Counted from the first letter of the stretch, positions 8,035 to 16,442 are shown. The stretch is DNA of 34,702 bases from Bacteroidales bacterium (GCA_012519055.1 JAAYQU010000011.1:1-34702), one strand, 5' to 3'. A program made the numbers and translations. The notes: a model not told the origin generated them from the letters alone.

Positions 8035-9657
8035 TCAAAACAAGCCAAATACACCATTGGGTGTAATTTCTAGATAGCGGTATAAGGTTTCTCCTGCAAT
8101 TATATTTATTACCCACGAAACTATCATCATTGTAAATCCGTATTTAAAAGAGTCTCCAATGCTGTATTGGTTGGTTTCGTATAACAATGCGGCAGGCTTA
8201 CTATTAAATGGAAGTACATATACGTGGTTTATCATAAAGGCAACAGGTAAAGCAAGACTTACTACACTAAAATTAAATCGTGTAGCAACTCCTATAGCAA
8301 TTGGTACAAAGACCATTGCCCGCATCGTTTTCGATTGGAAAAAAAGTGCACTCAATGTCATTAGTCCTGTTAATAATAGGTAAAGCATCCAAAATGGTGT
8401 TTCGCTTCCTATCCCTAAAAAGTTAAAAAAGGCACTTACCGCTAATGATGGCAAGTCTGTGTACGAAAAGGCTGTTCCTAAAGTATATGCTCCTGCCGAG
8501 AATAGCATCAAGTGCCACGGTATGTCAACTTCATTCCATTTTACTACACCTATGCGAGGCAAAAGTGCTACGATCCCCCCTACGAATGCTACAGCGGTTG
8601 GGCTTATACCGTGCAACTTATCGGTTGACCACAAAAGTAGTATGGATACAAATATAATAATTGCTTTTTTTTCAGAGAAGCTTACTTTTCCTAGTTTTTG
8701 GTACTCTTCTTTAAGGCGTTCCATACCACCTTCTATTTGTGGGACTCTTTCACTAGGTTTAAGTGGAAAAAATATTCTTGTGGCTACAATATATCCCAAA
8801 ATCACGATCACTATCATCACTGGGAATTGAGCTGATAGCCATTCCGAGTAAAAAATATTTCCACCTGTAGCTCCAACTATCAGAGCAACAGCGTATAGGT
8901 GAGCTCCTGCTCCTGTCAGAAATCCTGTGGCTCCAACGTTAATATAAAAGAGATTTTGCAATACTATGCTTCGTCCGAAATTATTTCTCGAATCACCACC
9001 GGTAGCACCAAATATGGCAGCAATAACCATAAAAATTGGTAGTAATATGGCAGCTTTTGCAGTTGTTGCCGAAATAAATGCTGATAATACGACATTAATT
9101 ACCAAAAAACTAATAAATATCGAGCTTGCATTTTTCCCAAACTTAATTATAAACCACAGTGCAAAACGTTTTGCAATACCCGTCGAAACTAACATACTTG
9201 CCAATATAAACGACATAATATTTAACCACATAACAGGATGCCCTAAATTGGCGTATGCCTCTTTTTCGGGTACAACATTGAAAAGTACAAGTGCGGCTAT
9301 TAAAATAAGTGAGGTTAAGTAGTTAGGTATTGCTTCAGTCATCCAAAGTATCAATCCAGCAAGGAATATACCTGCAAGAAATACGTTGCTGCGTATAAAT
9401 GCAACTTCACCTATTTTATCAAATGCTACTTTGGCGCTTTTCGATAGATGCGTGGGATCAATATTTTGCAAGAATGGCATATCTATGATAAACGCAAATA
9501 AAAAGAAGACTATCACTGCCAAAGGAGCCCCTATTTTAGCCAGTTGTCTCTCGAACTTACCCTTATTACGTTTTGGCAATTTATCGATACGGTAATGACT
9601 CATATCTAGAGGGTCAAATACCGCTTCATCTATTTGATCGGATACTTTAGTTGTCAT
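8035..9657 (-). CDS. SLC13/DASS family sodium-coupled anion symporter
   Basis: A 540-residue polytopic inner-membrane protein of the divalent anion:Na+ symporter family. The family transports di- and tricarboxylates, sulfate and, in yeast Pho87/90/91, phosphate. Hydrophobic helices run from about residue 41 to the C-terminus. The two substrate/sodium-binding hairpin motifs are present in modified form: S196-A-T-T in the first half (AFISATTAKAAILLPI) and S442-K-T in the second (FQSKTMRAMVFVPI), where characterised carboxylate carriers have SNT-like motifs. The N-terminal ~40 cytoplasmic residues are charged. The gene lies 127 bp after the CYTH gene and 85 bp before the Cache sensor. The substrate is not determined; phosphate or sulfate is as plausible as a carboxylate. 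Confidence 0.88.
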   Translation of the reverse strand: MTTKVSDQIDEAVFDPLDMSHYRIDKLPKRNKGKFERQLAKIGAPLAVIVFFLFAFIIDMPFLQNIDPTHLSKSAKVAFDKIGEVAFIRSNVFLAGIFLAGLILWMTEAIPNYLTSLILIAALVLFNVVPEKEAYANLGHPVMWLNIMSFILASMLVSTGIAKRFALWFIIKFGKNASSIFISFLVINVVLSAFISATTAKAAILLPIFMVIAAIFGATGGDSRNNFGRSIVLQNLFYINVGATGFLTGAGAHLYAVALIVGATGGNIFYSEWLSAQFPVMIVIVILGYIVATRIFFPLKPSERVPQIEGGMERLKEEYQKLGKVSFSEKKAIIIFVSILLLWSTDKLHGISPTAVAFVGGIVALLPRIGVVKWNEVDIPWHLMLFSAGAYTLGTAFSYTDLPSLAVSAFFNFLGIGSETPFWMLYLLLTGLMTLSALFFQSKTMRAMVFVPIAIGVATRFNFSVVSLALPVAFMINHVYVLPFNSKPAALLYETNQYSIGDSFKYGFTMMIVSWVINIIAGETLYRYLEITPNGVFGLF

Positions 9658-9784
9658 TATCTGTGTTTAGGCTTTATGTTTTGCTCTGTAGTTGAAGATA
9701 AAAATTTCCGCCAATTGGCTTATGCTTATACTACAAGCATGCCAGTTGTTGCGTTGTTTTAACAATATATTTTAGTTGAAATAT

Positions 9785-10252
9785 TTACCACTTTGTGTAT
9801 GGTTTTTTCATTAACATTGAGTTGTAGTATTTTACATCTCCTGTTACTTCTTGTCCCAACCATTGTGGTTTTTCAAATTTGTCTGATTCTGATTTGAGTT
9901 CAATTTCGGCAACTATTAGTCCCTGATTTTCACCATAAAATTCGTCAACTTCGAATACAAAGTTACCCATCGGTACTTCGTAACGTGTTTTGTCTATTAC
10001 TCCGGGTTCGCATATTTTCAGCAACTCTTTAACTTCTGCCACAGGTATCTCTTTCTCCCATTCATAACGGCTTGCTCCGCTTTCACTGCCAATGCCTTTG
10101 ATTGTAATATATCCTTTTTCGCCCTTAACTCTAACTCTAACAGTTCTTTCAGGTACCGATGAAAGGTAGCCTTGTGTTATTCGGGTCTGCTTTACAGCAT
10201 CTTTTTTAAAATCACCTTTAACAAGGAATTTTCTCTCTATTTCTTGTGCCAT
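9785..10252 (-). CDS. CYTH domain protein, probable inorganic triphosphatase
   Basis: A 155-residue single-domain protein of the CYTH / triphosphate tunnel metalloenzyme family. The N-terminal signature E4-x-E6-x-K8 (EIERKFLVKG) is intact. The expected basic and acidic tunnel strands follow: VRVRVKGEKGYITIKG, SRYEWEKEI, DKTRYEVP, FEVDEF and VAEIELKSE. Short stand-alone bacterial members hydrolyse inorganic triphosphate (PPPi) with a divalent metal; others are class IV adenylate cyclases or thiamine triphosphatases. The length and the EIERKFLV opening favour the triphosphatase. It lies 32 bp after a CYTH-like protein gene and upstream of the SLC13 symporter, in a run that also encodes a phosphate-type porin. 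The activity is inferred, not shown. Confidence 0.85.
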   Translation of the reverse strand: MAQEIERKFLVKGDFKKDAVKQTRITQGYLSSVPERTVRVRVKGEKGYITIKGIGSESGASRYEWEKEIPVAEVKELLKICEPGVIDKTRYEVPMGNFVFEVDEFYGENQGLIVAEIELKSESDKFEKPQWLGQEVTGDVKYYNSMLMKKPYTKW

Positions 10253-10284
10253 TTTTTACGTTGTTGTGGATTTATAGATATTAT

Positions 10285-10926
10285 TTAGTTTGCCAATGGC
10301 TTGTTAATCATGCCTATGACCCTTTTTATTGCTTGTAAATAGTTGATATTTTCGACGCCTTCAAGCCCAACCTCTTTTATTGTTTTTTTAATGTCTTCTA
10401 TTTCTGTCGATTCCGAGTTTATAGTTACCACACGTGCCCCATTAATCAACACTTCTCCATATTCGCAAATTGTGTTGTTTACCATATATCCGAATCGCTG
10501 TTTATGTACTTTTACTGCTGCTAAATCGGGGTGATTATATATTATTTCCATAAACTCATCGAAGGTGTATGTCTCTTTTTTAAGCTCAGGCATTTTCACT
10601 TGGAAAGCCGGAAATACCTCATTTTTCAGCACAGAAGCCTTTATCGGAAATTCGCCTTTCATAAGTGGATTCCACTGTTCAAGTCCGTCAACGGTTTTGA
10701 TATATGTTTTTATATCCATCTTCCCGTCGCGTATTTTTGTGTTGTTTATGTCGTTAGTTCGAGAGAGAATATATATTTCGTCTGAATATCTTTCCCAAAC
10801 TTTTTCTGGAACGGGCATTGACAAACGTGCCATGCGTTTAGCCGAGTTATCGAAATTTTGCCCGAACGACCTGAATTCAAATCGTGGTTTTGATTCTTCT
10901 CCGATTTTAAGTTCTTCTTTGCTCAT
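10285..10926 (-). CDS. CYTH-like protein of unknown function
   Basis: A 213-residue soluble protein with no signal peptide and no membrane helix, from a family I cannot name. Several segments line up by eye with CYTH strands: EIYILSR where EIERK would be, TKIRDGKMDIKTYI like the VRVR-ITIK pair, GLEQWNPLMKGEFPI, and CEYGEVLINGARVVTINSES like the acidic AEIEL strand. It ends in a helical tail (NINYLQAIKRVIGMIN). The ExExK metal motif is not conserved, so if it shares the fold the chemistry must differ. It is encoded directly upstream of the true CYTH gene (32-bp gap), and a hairpin separates it from the lipoprotein gene before it. Its place beside CYTH and SLC13 genes suggests a role in anion or polyphosphate handling. 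That is inference. Confidence 0.6.
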   Translation of the reverse strand: MSKEELKIGEESKPRFEFRSFGQNFDNSAKRMARLSMPVPEKVWERYSDEIYILSRTNDINNTKIRDGKMDIKTYIKTVDGLEQWNPLMKGEFPIKASVLKNEVFPAFQVKMPELKKETYTFDEFMEIIYNHPDLAAVKVHKQRFGYMVNNTICEYGEVLINGARVVTINSESTEIEDIKKTIKEVGLEGVENINYLQAIKRVIGMINKPLAN

Positions 10927-10943
10927 TGTTTAATGTTTATAAG

Positions 10944-10976
10944 ATAGGGTGTCGATTATACTACCCGACACCCTAT
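10944..10976 (-). terminator. Perfect 11-bp hairpin inside the gene run
   Basis: ATAGGGTGTCG (10944-10954) pairs with CGACACCCTAT (10966-10976) across an 11-nt loop. It lies between the lipoprotein stop and the CYTH-like start. There is no good T run on the minus strand after the stem, so it may attenuate transcription, process the transcript or protect its 3' end instead of fully terminating it. Confidence 0.6.
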
Positions 10977-11020
10977 TGTTTGATTTTAATTATTTAACTA
11001 ACATTTAACTGTTACGCAGA

Positions 11021-11911
11021 CTATTCGTTTGGAATATCTGCTGCGCCTGTTGCATCGTTTTCAGCACGAAGTGTAGGATTATCAACAACTTTCCAATCAC
11101 CTGTACCGTTAGGTATTCTGCAGAATGAGCCTGGTGCCAAGTCACTTATAGTTACATCAAGATTGTCTTCAGCACCGCGTAAGAACATATCTATTAAAGC
11201 TCCTGATGGACTAAACATTTTTAAACGAACTGATTTTTTTGCCGAGAAACCAGATGAAATTGAATGATCGTATGGTTCAGCTGGATTGCCTGGATTTTCA
11301 GTGTTGTTTTTAGTTCCTAAAATGTAATATTTTCCGGCAGCTAAAATAGTATTATTGGGGATTATTCCAACGGTGTCTTGGTTGTTCCTTTCAAAATATA
11401 CACCCGAAATATCAATATCTGCACTGGAATAATTGTAAAGCTCAATGAACTTTTCGTTGTCTGATGGTGCTCCAGCCCATATTTCGTTAATTACAAAGCC
11501 ATCAAAACTTGGTCCTCCAACTGTAAATTCAGCTGTTGTTGTTGGAGCACCTGCAGGGTAATAAGTTATTAAATTAACCGAGTTAACAGCCTTTACGTAA
11601 TATTGTATTACATCACCTTCTGTTTGTGCAGGTATTTCTCCTGAATAAGCAGTTCCTGTCGTATTTTCCATTTTTACTGTAGCAAATTCCGACTCTGTGC
11701 TTTTTTTGTAAAAAAGGTCAACGCTTTTTAATGCTCCGTTATCGTCAACGATATTTGCGGTAACGGTATACGGTCCTGTTCCTAGTACTTCAACACCTTG
11801 TATAAGTGGCGGGTTATCCTTTTTTTCTTTTTTACAAGATGTTAAAACTGCTGCTGTGCTCAAAAGAGCAATAGCCATTACACTTAAAATTGTTCTCTTC
11901 ATAGTATTCAT
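11021..11911 (-). CDS. Lipoprotein with lamin-tail domain
   Basis: A 296-residue lipoprotein. The signal peptide ends in the lipobox LTSC with C26 as the acylated residue, so it is a membrane-anchored envelope protein. Residues about 34-132 form an Ig/Fn3-like beta domain (VTANIVDDNGALKSVDLFYKK). Residues about 137-260 form a lamin-tail domain (FVINEIWAGAP, NEKFIELYNYSSADIDISG, LAAGKYYILG), a beta sandwich common in secreted Bacteroidota proteins. The methionine at residue 4 (MKRTILS) is an equally good start. It follows the porin gene by 30 bp and almost certainly shares its transcript, so it may be an accessory of that porin. No catalytic residues are evident. Confidence 0.85.
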   Translation of the reverse strand: MNTMKRTILSVMAIALLSTAAVLTSCKKEKKDNPPLIQGVEVLGTGPYTVTANIVDDNGALKSVDLFYKKSTESEFATVKMENTTGTAYSGEIPAQTEGDVIQYYVKAVNSVNLITYYPAGAPTTTAEFTVGGPSFDGFVINEIWAGAPSDNEKFIELYNYSSADIDISGVYFERNNQDTVGIIPNNTILAAGKYYILGTKNNTENPGNPAEPYDHSISSGFSAKKSVRLKMFSPSGALIDMFLRGAEDNLDVTISDLAPGSFCRIPNGTGDWKVVDNPTLRAENDATGAADIPNE

Positions 11912-11941
11912 TTTTTTTAGTTAATATAAAGGTTTATTTAA

Positions 11942-13531
11942 TTAAAAATCAATTTCAAAACGTGTTCCAACCCAATAATAATCAAATCCGCCTTTTGGAA
12001 CATTCCAATTATATTTTGATGAGGCATTTTCATCGTGATCAACGTAAGCTGCATTAAGGATTATTCGCACGTTTTTCTTAGCCCAATAAGTTACTGCAAG
12101 CGAAGTTACTTTACCCTCACCTCCTTTAACATTTGCCTCTTCATCATTCAAGCTTAGATAGCTGTATCGAGCAGCTATTTCAACTGAACCTTTTTTAGAT
12201 TTAGGATTGATACGTGTAAACTCCCCATCAAGGTAATTAAAATTTTGACGATCTCCAAATAGATAATATGATGCCTCAATATAGTATCCTCCGAAATTCG
12301 CATCTTCTAGATTTTGACCTGTGTAGTTAATGTCGTCATATATTTGACCACGTCTTAATGTCATAATTTTGTATTCACTTTGTATTCTGAACGATTTATA
12401 TGCAAAAGCAAGTTCTGCATTGGCAATTAAAATATTTTGCACGTTTGTAACTGCGTCTGTGTCTAAGAAACGTTTTTGTGAAGTGCGGTTTTCGTCATAT
12501 GTCCTGAAACGAACAGTATTATATCCTTCGTCGGTAATTTGTGGTGTGCGATACGAACCTCCTGCTCCGATTCCTAAGACAATGTCATTACCCTTAACCG
12601 GGTATCCCATTATACGACCTGTAACTGCCTTACTTGCCTCAGTACCGGTGCGTTGTTTGCGGCGTACGTCTTTAGCATCCTTATCGAACGCTTCATCAGA
12701 AAATAGACCTAATCCTGCATAAAACCATGGATGTGAGTATTTTGCTCCAATACCCATATGACGACTTGGGTCGAGCTCGCAACTCATAGGACGTTCCATA
12801 AATGACACATAGCGAGAAGTGGTGTTTGTCATCATGCCCATTGGCTCACGAAATTGTCCTACTTGGAAACTAAGAGCATCATTTACGCTGTATTGTAGGT
12901 AAGCATCATTAATGTCAACTTCGAGATCACGGAAGTCGAAGTCTATCTCACCGTACCACTTTTCACTAACTTGCGCTTTGAAAGCAAAACGCGCTCTACG
13001 TATATGTGCACCATCACTAAGCTGTATGGCATCTGCCGGATTTCCAGTTAAGGTATTCTGGGAAAGATTGTTGTCATAGTTGTCAAAAAACTTTGTAAAA
13101 TCAACATTGATTCTAAAGTCTGTCCATATTTTAAATTTTTCATCTTTAGACTCAAAAGTTAGCACTCCGTCTCTCGCTTCGGTTACAAGGGGCTCTCTTT
13201 CAACTGTTTGTCCATATTGATTTAGACGTGTATTACTACTAAGAGTAAGGTCAATGCTATTTTTCCCAATCACCACAACTTCCATTTCTTCGAAGTCCGG
13301 GTGCGAAAAAATTAGGGTTTCAGTAGATTTTTGTTCAACAGCAATGCTGTAATTGCCATTTTCGTTCGATTTTGCTGTTACATCATCGCCCTTTAATCTA
13401 ACTTCTACCCCTTCAATAGGTTTTCCGTCAATGTTTGACTTAATGACACCAGTAACATTTCTGGTTTGAGCCTGCACTACACATGACATAGAAATAAGCA
13501 AGCTCACGATTAATAGTCTCTGTTTTTTCAT
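11942..13531 (-). CDS. Outer-membrane porin of the OprO/OprP type with N-terminal CarboxypepD_reg-like domain
   Basis: A 529-residue exported protein. The signal peptide is residues 1-21 (ending VVQA). Residues about 24-100 are a CarboxypepD_reg-like plug or spacer domain (VTGVIKSNIDGKPIEGVEV, SNENGNYSI). Residues about 125-529 are a beta-barrel of the phosphate-selective porin O/P family, with ARFAFKAQVSEKWYGEIDFDF, DAYLQYSVNDALSFQVGQF, REPMGM and the C-terminal ...WVGTRFEIDF ending in Phe, as expected for Bam-inserted barrels. Members of this family pass phosphate, polyphosphate or other solutes, so the name does not prove specificity. It is the first gene of the six-gene minus-strand run. 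No consensus promoter was identified upstream. Confidence 0.88.
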   Translation of the reverse strand: MKKQRLLIVSLLISMSCVVQAQTRNVTGVIKSNIDGKPIEGVEVRLKGDDVTAKSNENGNYSIAVEQKSTETLIFSHPDFEEMEVVVIGKNSIDLTLSSNTRLNQYGQTVEREPLVTEARDGVLTFESKDEKFKIWTDFRINVDFTKFFDNYDNNLSQNTLTGNPADAIQLSDGAHIRRARFAFKAQVSEKWYGEIDFDFRDLEVDINDAYLQYSVNDALSFQVGQFREPMGMMTNTTSRYVSFMERPMSCELDPSRHMGIGAKYSHPWFYAGLGLFSDEAFDKDAKDVRRKQRTGTEASKAVTGRIMGYPVKGNDIVLGIGAGGSYRTPQITDEGYNTVRFRTYDENRTSQKRFLDTDAVTNVQNILIANAELAFAYKSFRIQSEYKIMTLRRGQIYDDINYTGQNLEDANFGGYYIEASYYLFGDRQNFNYLDGEFTRINPKSKKGSVEIAARYSYLSLNDEEANVKGGEGKVTSLAVTYWAKKNVRIILNAAYVDHDENASSKYNWNVPKGGFDYYWVGTRFEIDF

Positions 13532-13896
13532 TCTCTCTCTAAGTTAAAAATTGTTTATTATTATTTGAGTTATTAATTGTTAGTAAAAATAGAAAAACTA
13601 TTGCAAAAAAAAAATTTGCTTGTTTAAATCTACATCAATACGACTGATATTCAATATGTTAGAGGAATAATCACACAAATCTCTCTATAAAAAATGGCAG
13701 TCGAGATTTCAAAAGTAAGCAATTAGCTGCAGTTTTAAAAGAAAATAGCAAAAAAAAATGAGTTGGAAATAAATAAAATTGAGTTTAGGGCAAACTGCAA
13801 GAGCAATTCTCGCTTCTAATTGCACATTAAATATCAGAATGATGTAGCTTATTTAGTGTATCAAAAAAGCTACCCTACTGAGTGCAGATATACAAT
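13532..13896. other. Intergenic region upstream of the porin
   Basis: This 365-bp AT-rich gap between the murF-alr 3' end and the porin start has long A tracts but no open frame, no clear terminator and no consensus promoter on either strand. AGCAATTCTCGCTTCTAATTGCACATT near 13802-13828 vaguely resembles the CAAT repeat but is too degraded to call. Confidence 0.5.
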
Positions 13897-16353
13897 CTAT
13901 TCACGATAATAAACTCGTTTTATTCTACTTGATATTCCTGTAAGCACCTCGTATGGTATTGTTCCCATGCTTTCAGCAATTTCATAAATGGGCAAATCTT
14001 CTCCAAATATTAATACTTCGTCTCCCTCTTTAGCATCTAATCCTGTTACGTCTAACATGCACATATCCATGCATATATTACCTATTGTGTACGCAATCTT
14101 GCCATTCACAAGCATTTTCCCTTTGCCGTTTCCTAATATCCGTCTATAGCCGTCTGCATAACCAATAGGGATAGTTGCAATAGTCGATTTTCTATTTACA
14201 ACACCTTTACGGCTGTATCCGACTGTTTCGTTTGCTTCAATCTCCTTTATTTGCATTATTTGCGAACGCAAGGTAACTACCTGTTTTATTGACGGATTGT
14301 TCTCGAAACTAATTCCATAAAGTCCTATTCCTAAGCGCACGGCATCAAACTGAAATTGTGGAAATCGCTCTGTTCCTGCCGTATTTAATATGTGTCTGAA
14401 AAAACTATAGTTTAATTCGGCGCTTATCCGTTCGCTTATTTGTTTGAAATCAGCTATTTGTTGCAATGTAAAACTGTCGAATTGAGGGTCATCAGCTGCT
14501 GCGAGATGACTAAAAACTGACATCACTCTAACATTCTTAAAGTTTTTTAAAACCTTGCACAGTTTCTCAATCTCAAAAGGCTTAAATCCTGAACGATTCA
14601 TACCGCTGTCTATTTTAATGTGGATAGGGTAATTTTGAATTGAGATTTTTGCTAAGTAGTTATTAAAATTCTCTAAAAAATCGAAACCAAATACTTCGGG
14701 ACCTAAGTTGTATTCAACAATCTCAGGAAAAGTTTCTATTCCGGGGTTCATTACCATAATAGGTGTTTTAATTCCGCTTTCACGCAACTGAACAGCCTCG
14801 TCTGTAAAGGCAACTGCCAGATAATCAACTCTGTGGTGTTGTAAAACTGTTGCCAATTCGTGTGAACCACTACCGTAACCAAACGCTTTTAACATTGCAA
14901 TTACTTTGGTATCTTTATTCAATGTAGAACGGAAATAGCGCAAATTGGAAATCAAAGCATCGAGATTTACCTCCATTATTGTACGGTGTCGCCGTTCTTG
15001 TAACATTCTGTCAACACGCTCAAAACGGAATGTGCGACTTCCTTTTAATAAAATCACACTGTTTGATGGGGGAAACTTGTCGAAGTATTCTATAAGGTTG
15101 TCAGTATTAGGAAAAAACAGCGAGTTTTCACTAAATAGATGCCGATACTGTAAAATATGATTGCCAACGCCGATAAACTTGTCGATAGAGTGGAATTTTA
15201 CCATATCGGCAACCTTTTGGTATAGCTCTTTATGAGGCAATCCGCTTTGCAAAATATCGCTCACAACAACCATTTTGTGTTCAACTTGATTTTGGGCTGC
15301 CAAATACTCTAACGAAGTGCTTAAGGAGACTAAATCAGAGTTGTAACTATCGTTAATAATGGTGCAGTTTCTACGACCAGCTTTAATTTCAAGGCGCATA
15401 TCGACGGCTTGCAACTGTCCAATTTTTTCAGCTATTTCGCTGGCTCTATAACCCCAAACAGACATAAACGTAACAACGTTCATTGCATTCTGAAAAGAGG
15501 CACCGTCAAGGAATTGGATAGTAAACTGAAGCTCACTATTATTGAACTCTGCTACAACTTTTTGTCCGTTTGCAACATTAGTTTTTGACACTATCTTTAC
15601 TCTGTCGCTATTTGAATATCCCCACGTAATAAGCTCTTTGTCAGGATACGTAGAACGAAAAACATCAACAACCTCTCCGTTTTCTGAAGATGTTATTACC
15701 TTTTCTGAGTATTTGAAAAGCAACAACTTTTCCCTTAGCTTCTGCTCATGATTTTGAAAATTCTCCTGATGCGCGTCTCCGATATTGGTAAAAATGCCAA
15801 TGTTGGGTTTTATTATCTCGGCGAGTTTACCCATTTCATTCGGTTGCGACATTCCAGCTTCAAATATTCCTACCTCCGTTTGGTCGTTAAGTTCCCAAAC
15901 AGAAAGTGGCACTCCTATTTGCGAATTATAGCTTTTGGGACTTCGTGTAATCGTATATTTATCTTGTAAACAAAAGTTTAGCCACTCTTTAACAATAGTT
16001 TTTCCATTACTACCTGTTATTCCGACAATGGGAAATGAAAAATTATTTCTGTGATAAATTGCAATTTTTTGGAGTGATTCTAATGAATTTTCAACCACAA
16101 CAAAGCCAATATCTCCATCAAAATCAATGTCTTGCGGTAATGACTCAACCAAAAAGGCTTTAACTCCCTTTTCAATAAGATCTCTTATATATTTATGTCC
16201 ATTACCCGAATCTCCGCTAAGCGCAATAAACATAACCGATTTAGTAAACTTCAACGACCTTGAGTCGATAAGCAAAGTCTCTACTTCAATTTTCGAATTG
16301 CCGTAGAGCGTTCCATTTGTAATTTCAGCTATATTTTCAAGTATATATCTCAT
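13897..16353 (-). CDS. murF-alr: Bifunctional MurF (UDP-MurNAc-tripeptide:D-Ala-D-Ala ligase) / alanine racemase
   Basis: Counted from the ATG at 16353, an 818-residue fusion typical of the Bacteroidota. Residues 1-450 are MurF, with the ATP P-loop GITGSNGKT at 111-119 and the Mur ligase segment FEAGMSQPNEMGKLAEI. It adds D-Ala-D-Ala to UDP-MurNAc-tripeptide. Residues about 455-818 are a PLP-dependent alanine racemase, with the Schiff-base lysine at K489 (MLKAFGYGSG), GMNRSGF and IGYADGYRR near the catalytic Tyr. It makes the D-Ala that MurF's substrate needs. An upstream in-frame ATG at 16425 would add 24 residues, but these are a translation of the palindromic repeat and overlap the tdk stop. 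I therefore reject it in favour of MRYILENIAEI. Confidence 0.93.
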   Translation of the reverse strand: MRYILENIAEITNGTLYGNSKIEVETLLIDSRSLKFTKSVMFIALSGDSGNGHKYIRDLIEKGVKAFLVESLPQDIDFDGDIGFVVVENSLESLQKIAIYHRNNFSFPIVGITGSNGKTIVKEWLNFCLQDKYTITRSPKSYNSQIGVPLSVWELNDQTEVGIFEAGMSQPNEMGKLAEIIKPNIGIFTNIGDAHQENFQNHEQKLREKLLLFKYSEKVITSSENGEVVDVFRSTYPDKELITWGYSNSDRVKIVSKTNVANGQKVVAEFNNSELQFTIQFLDGASFQNAMNVVTFMSVWGYRASEIAEKIGQLQAVDMRLEIKAGRRNCTIINDSYNSDLVSLSTSLEYLAAQNQVEHKMVVVSDILQSGLPHKELYQKVADMVKFHSIDKFIGVGNHILQYRHLFSENSLFFPNTDNLIEYFDKFPPSNSVILLKGSRTFRFERVDRMLQERRHRTIMEVNLDALISNLRYFRSTLNKDTKVIAMLKAFGYGSGSHELATVLQHHRVDYLAVAFTDEAVQLRESGIKTPIMVMNPGIETFPEIVEYNLGPEVFGFDFLENFNNYLAKISIQNYPIHIKIDSGMNRSGFKPFEIEKLCKVLKNFKNVRVMSVFSHLAAADDPQFDSFTLQQIADFKQISERISAELNYSFFRHILNTAGTERFPQFQFDAVRLGIGLYGISFENNPSIKQVVTLRSQIMQIKEIEANETVGYSRKGVVNRKSTIATIPIGYADGYRRILGNGKGKMLVNGKIAYTIGNICMDMCMLDVTGLDAKEGDEVLIFGEDLPIYEIAESMGTIPYEVLTGISSRIKRVYYRE

Positions 16354-16378
16354 AACAGTTGAGTTAAAAAGTTGTAAA

Positions 16379-16406
16379 GTAGAGACGGAGCATGCTCCGT
16401 CTCTAC
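16379..16406. repeat. 28-bp perfect palindrome, copy 2
   Basis: This is identical to 344-371 over all 28 bp. It lies in the 68-bp gap between tdk and murF-alr. It would form a hairpin in a shared transcript just before the murF-alr start. Confidence 0.9.
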
Positions 16407-16408
16407 AT

Positions 16409-16442
16409 AATTGTACATTGCTCATTGCACATTGTTAATTGC
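16409..16442 (-). repeat. CAAT-rich dispersed repeat, copy B
   Basis: On the minus strand this reads GCAATTAACAATGTGCAATG followed by AGCAATGTACAATT. It shares an exact 20-nt core with copy A at 141-173. It supplies the last codons (Ile-Asn-Asn-Val-Gln) and the TGA stop of tdk, and leads within two bases into the 28-bp palindrome. Confidence 0.8.

Noticed and set aside
8459-8830. 123-codon open frame on plus, opposite the SLC13 gene
   Set aside because: It is antisense to a clear membrane transporter. Its content is a by-product of the hydrophobic codons on the other strand, with no promoter or family resemblance.
12369-12722. 117-codon plus-strand frame opposite the porin gene
   Set aside because: It is fully inside the porin coding region on the other strand, with no independent signal.
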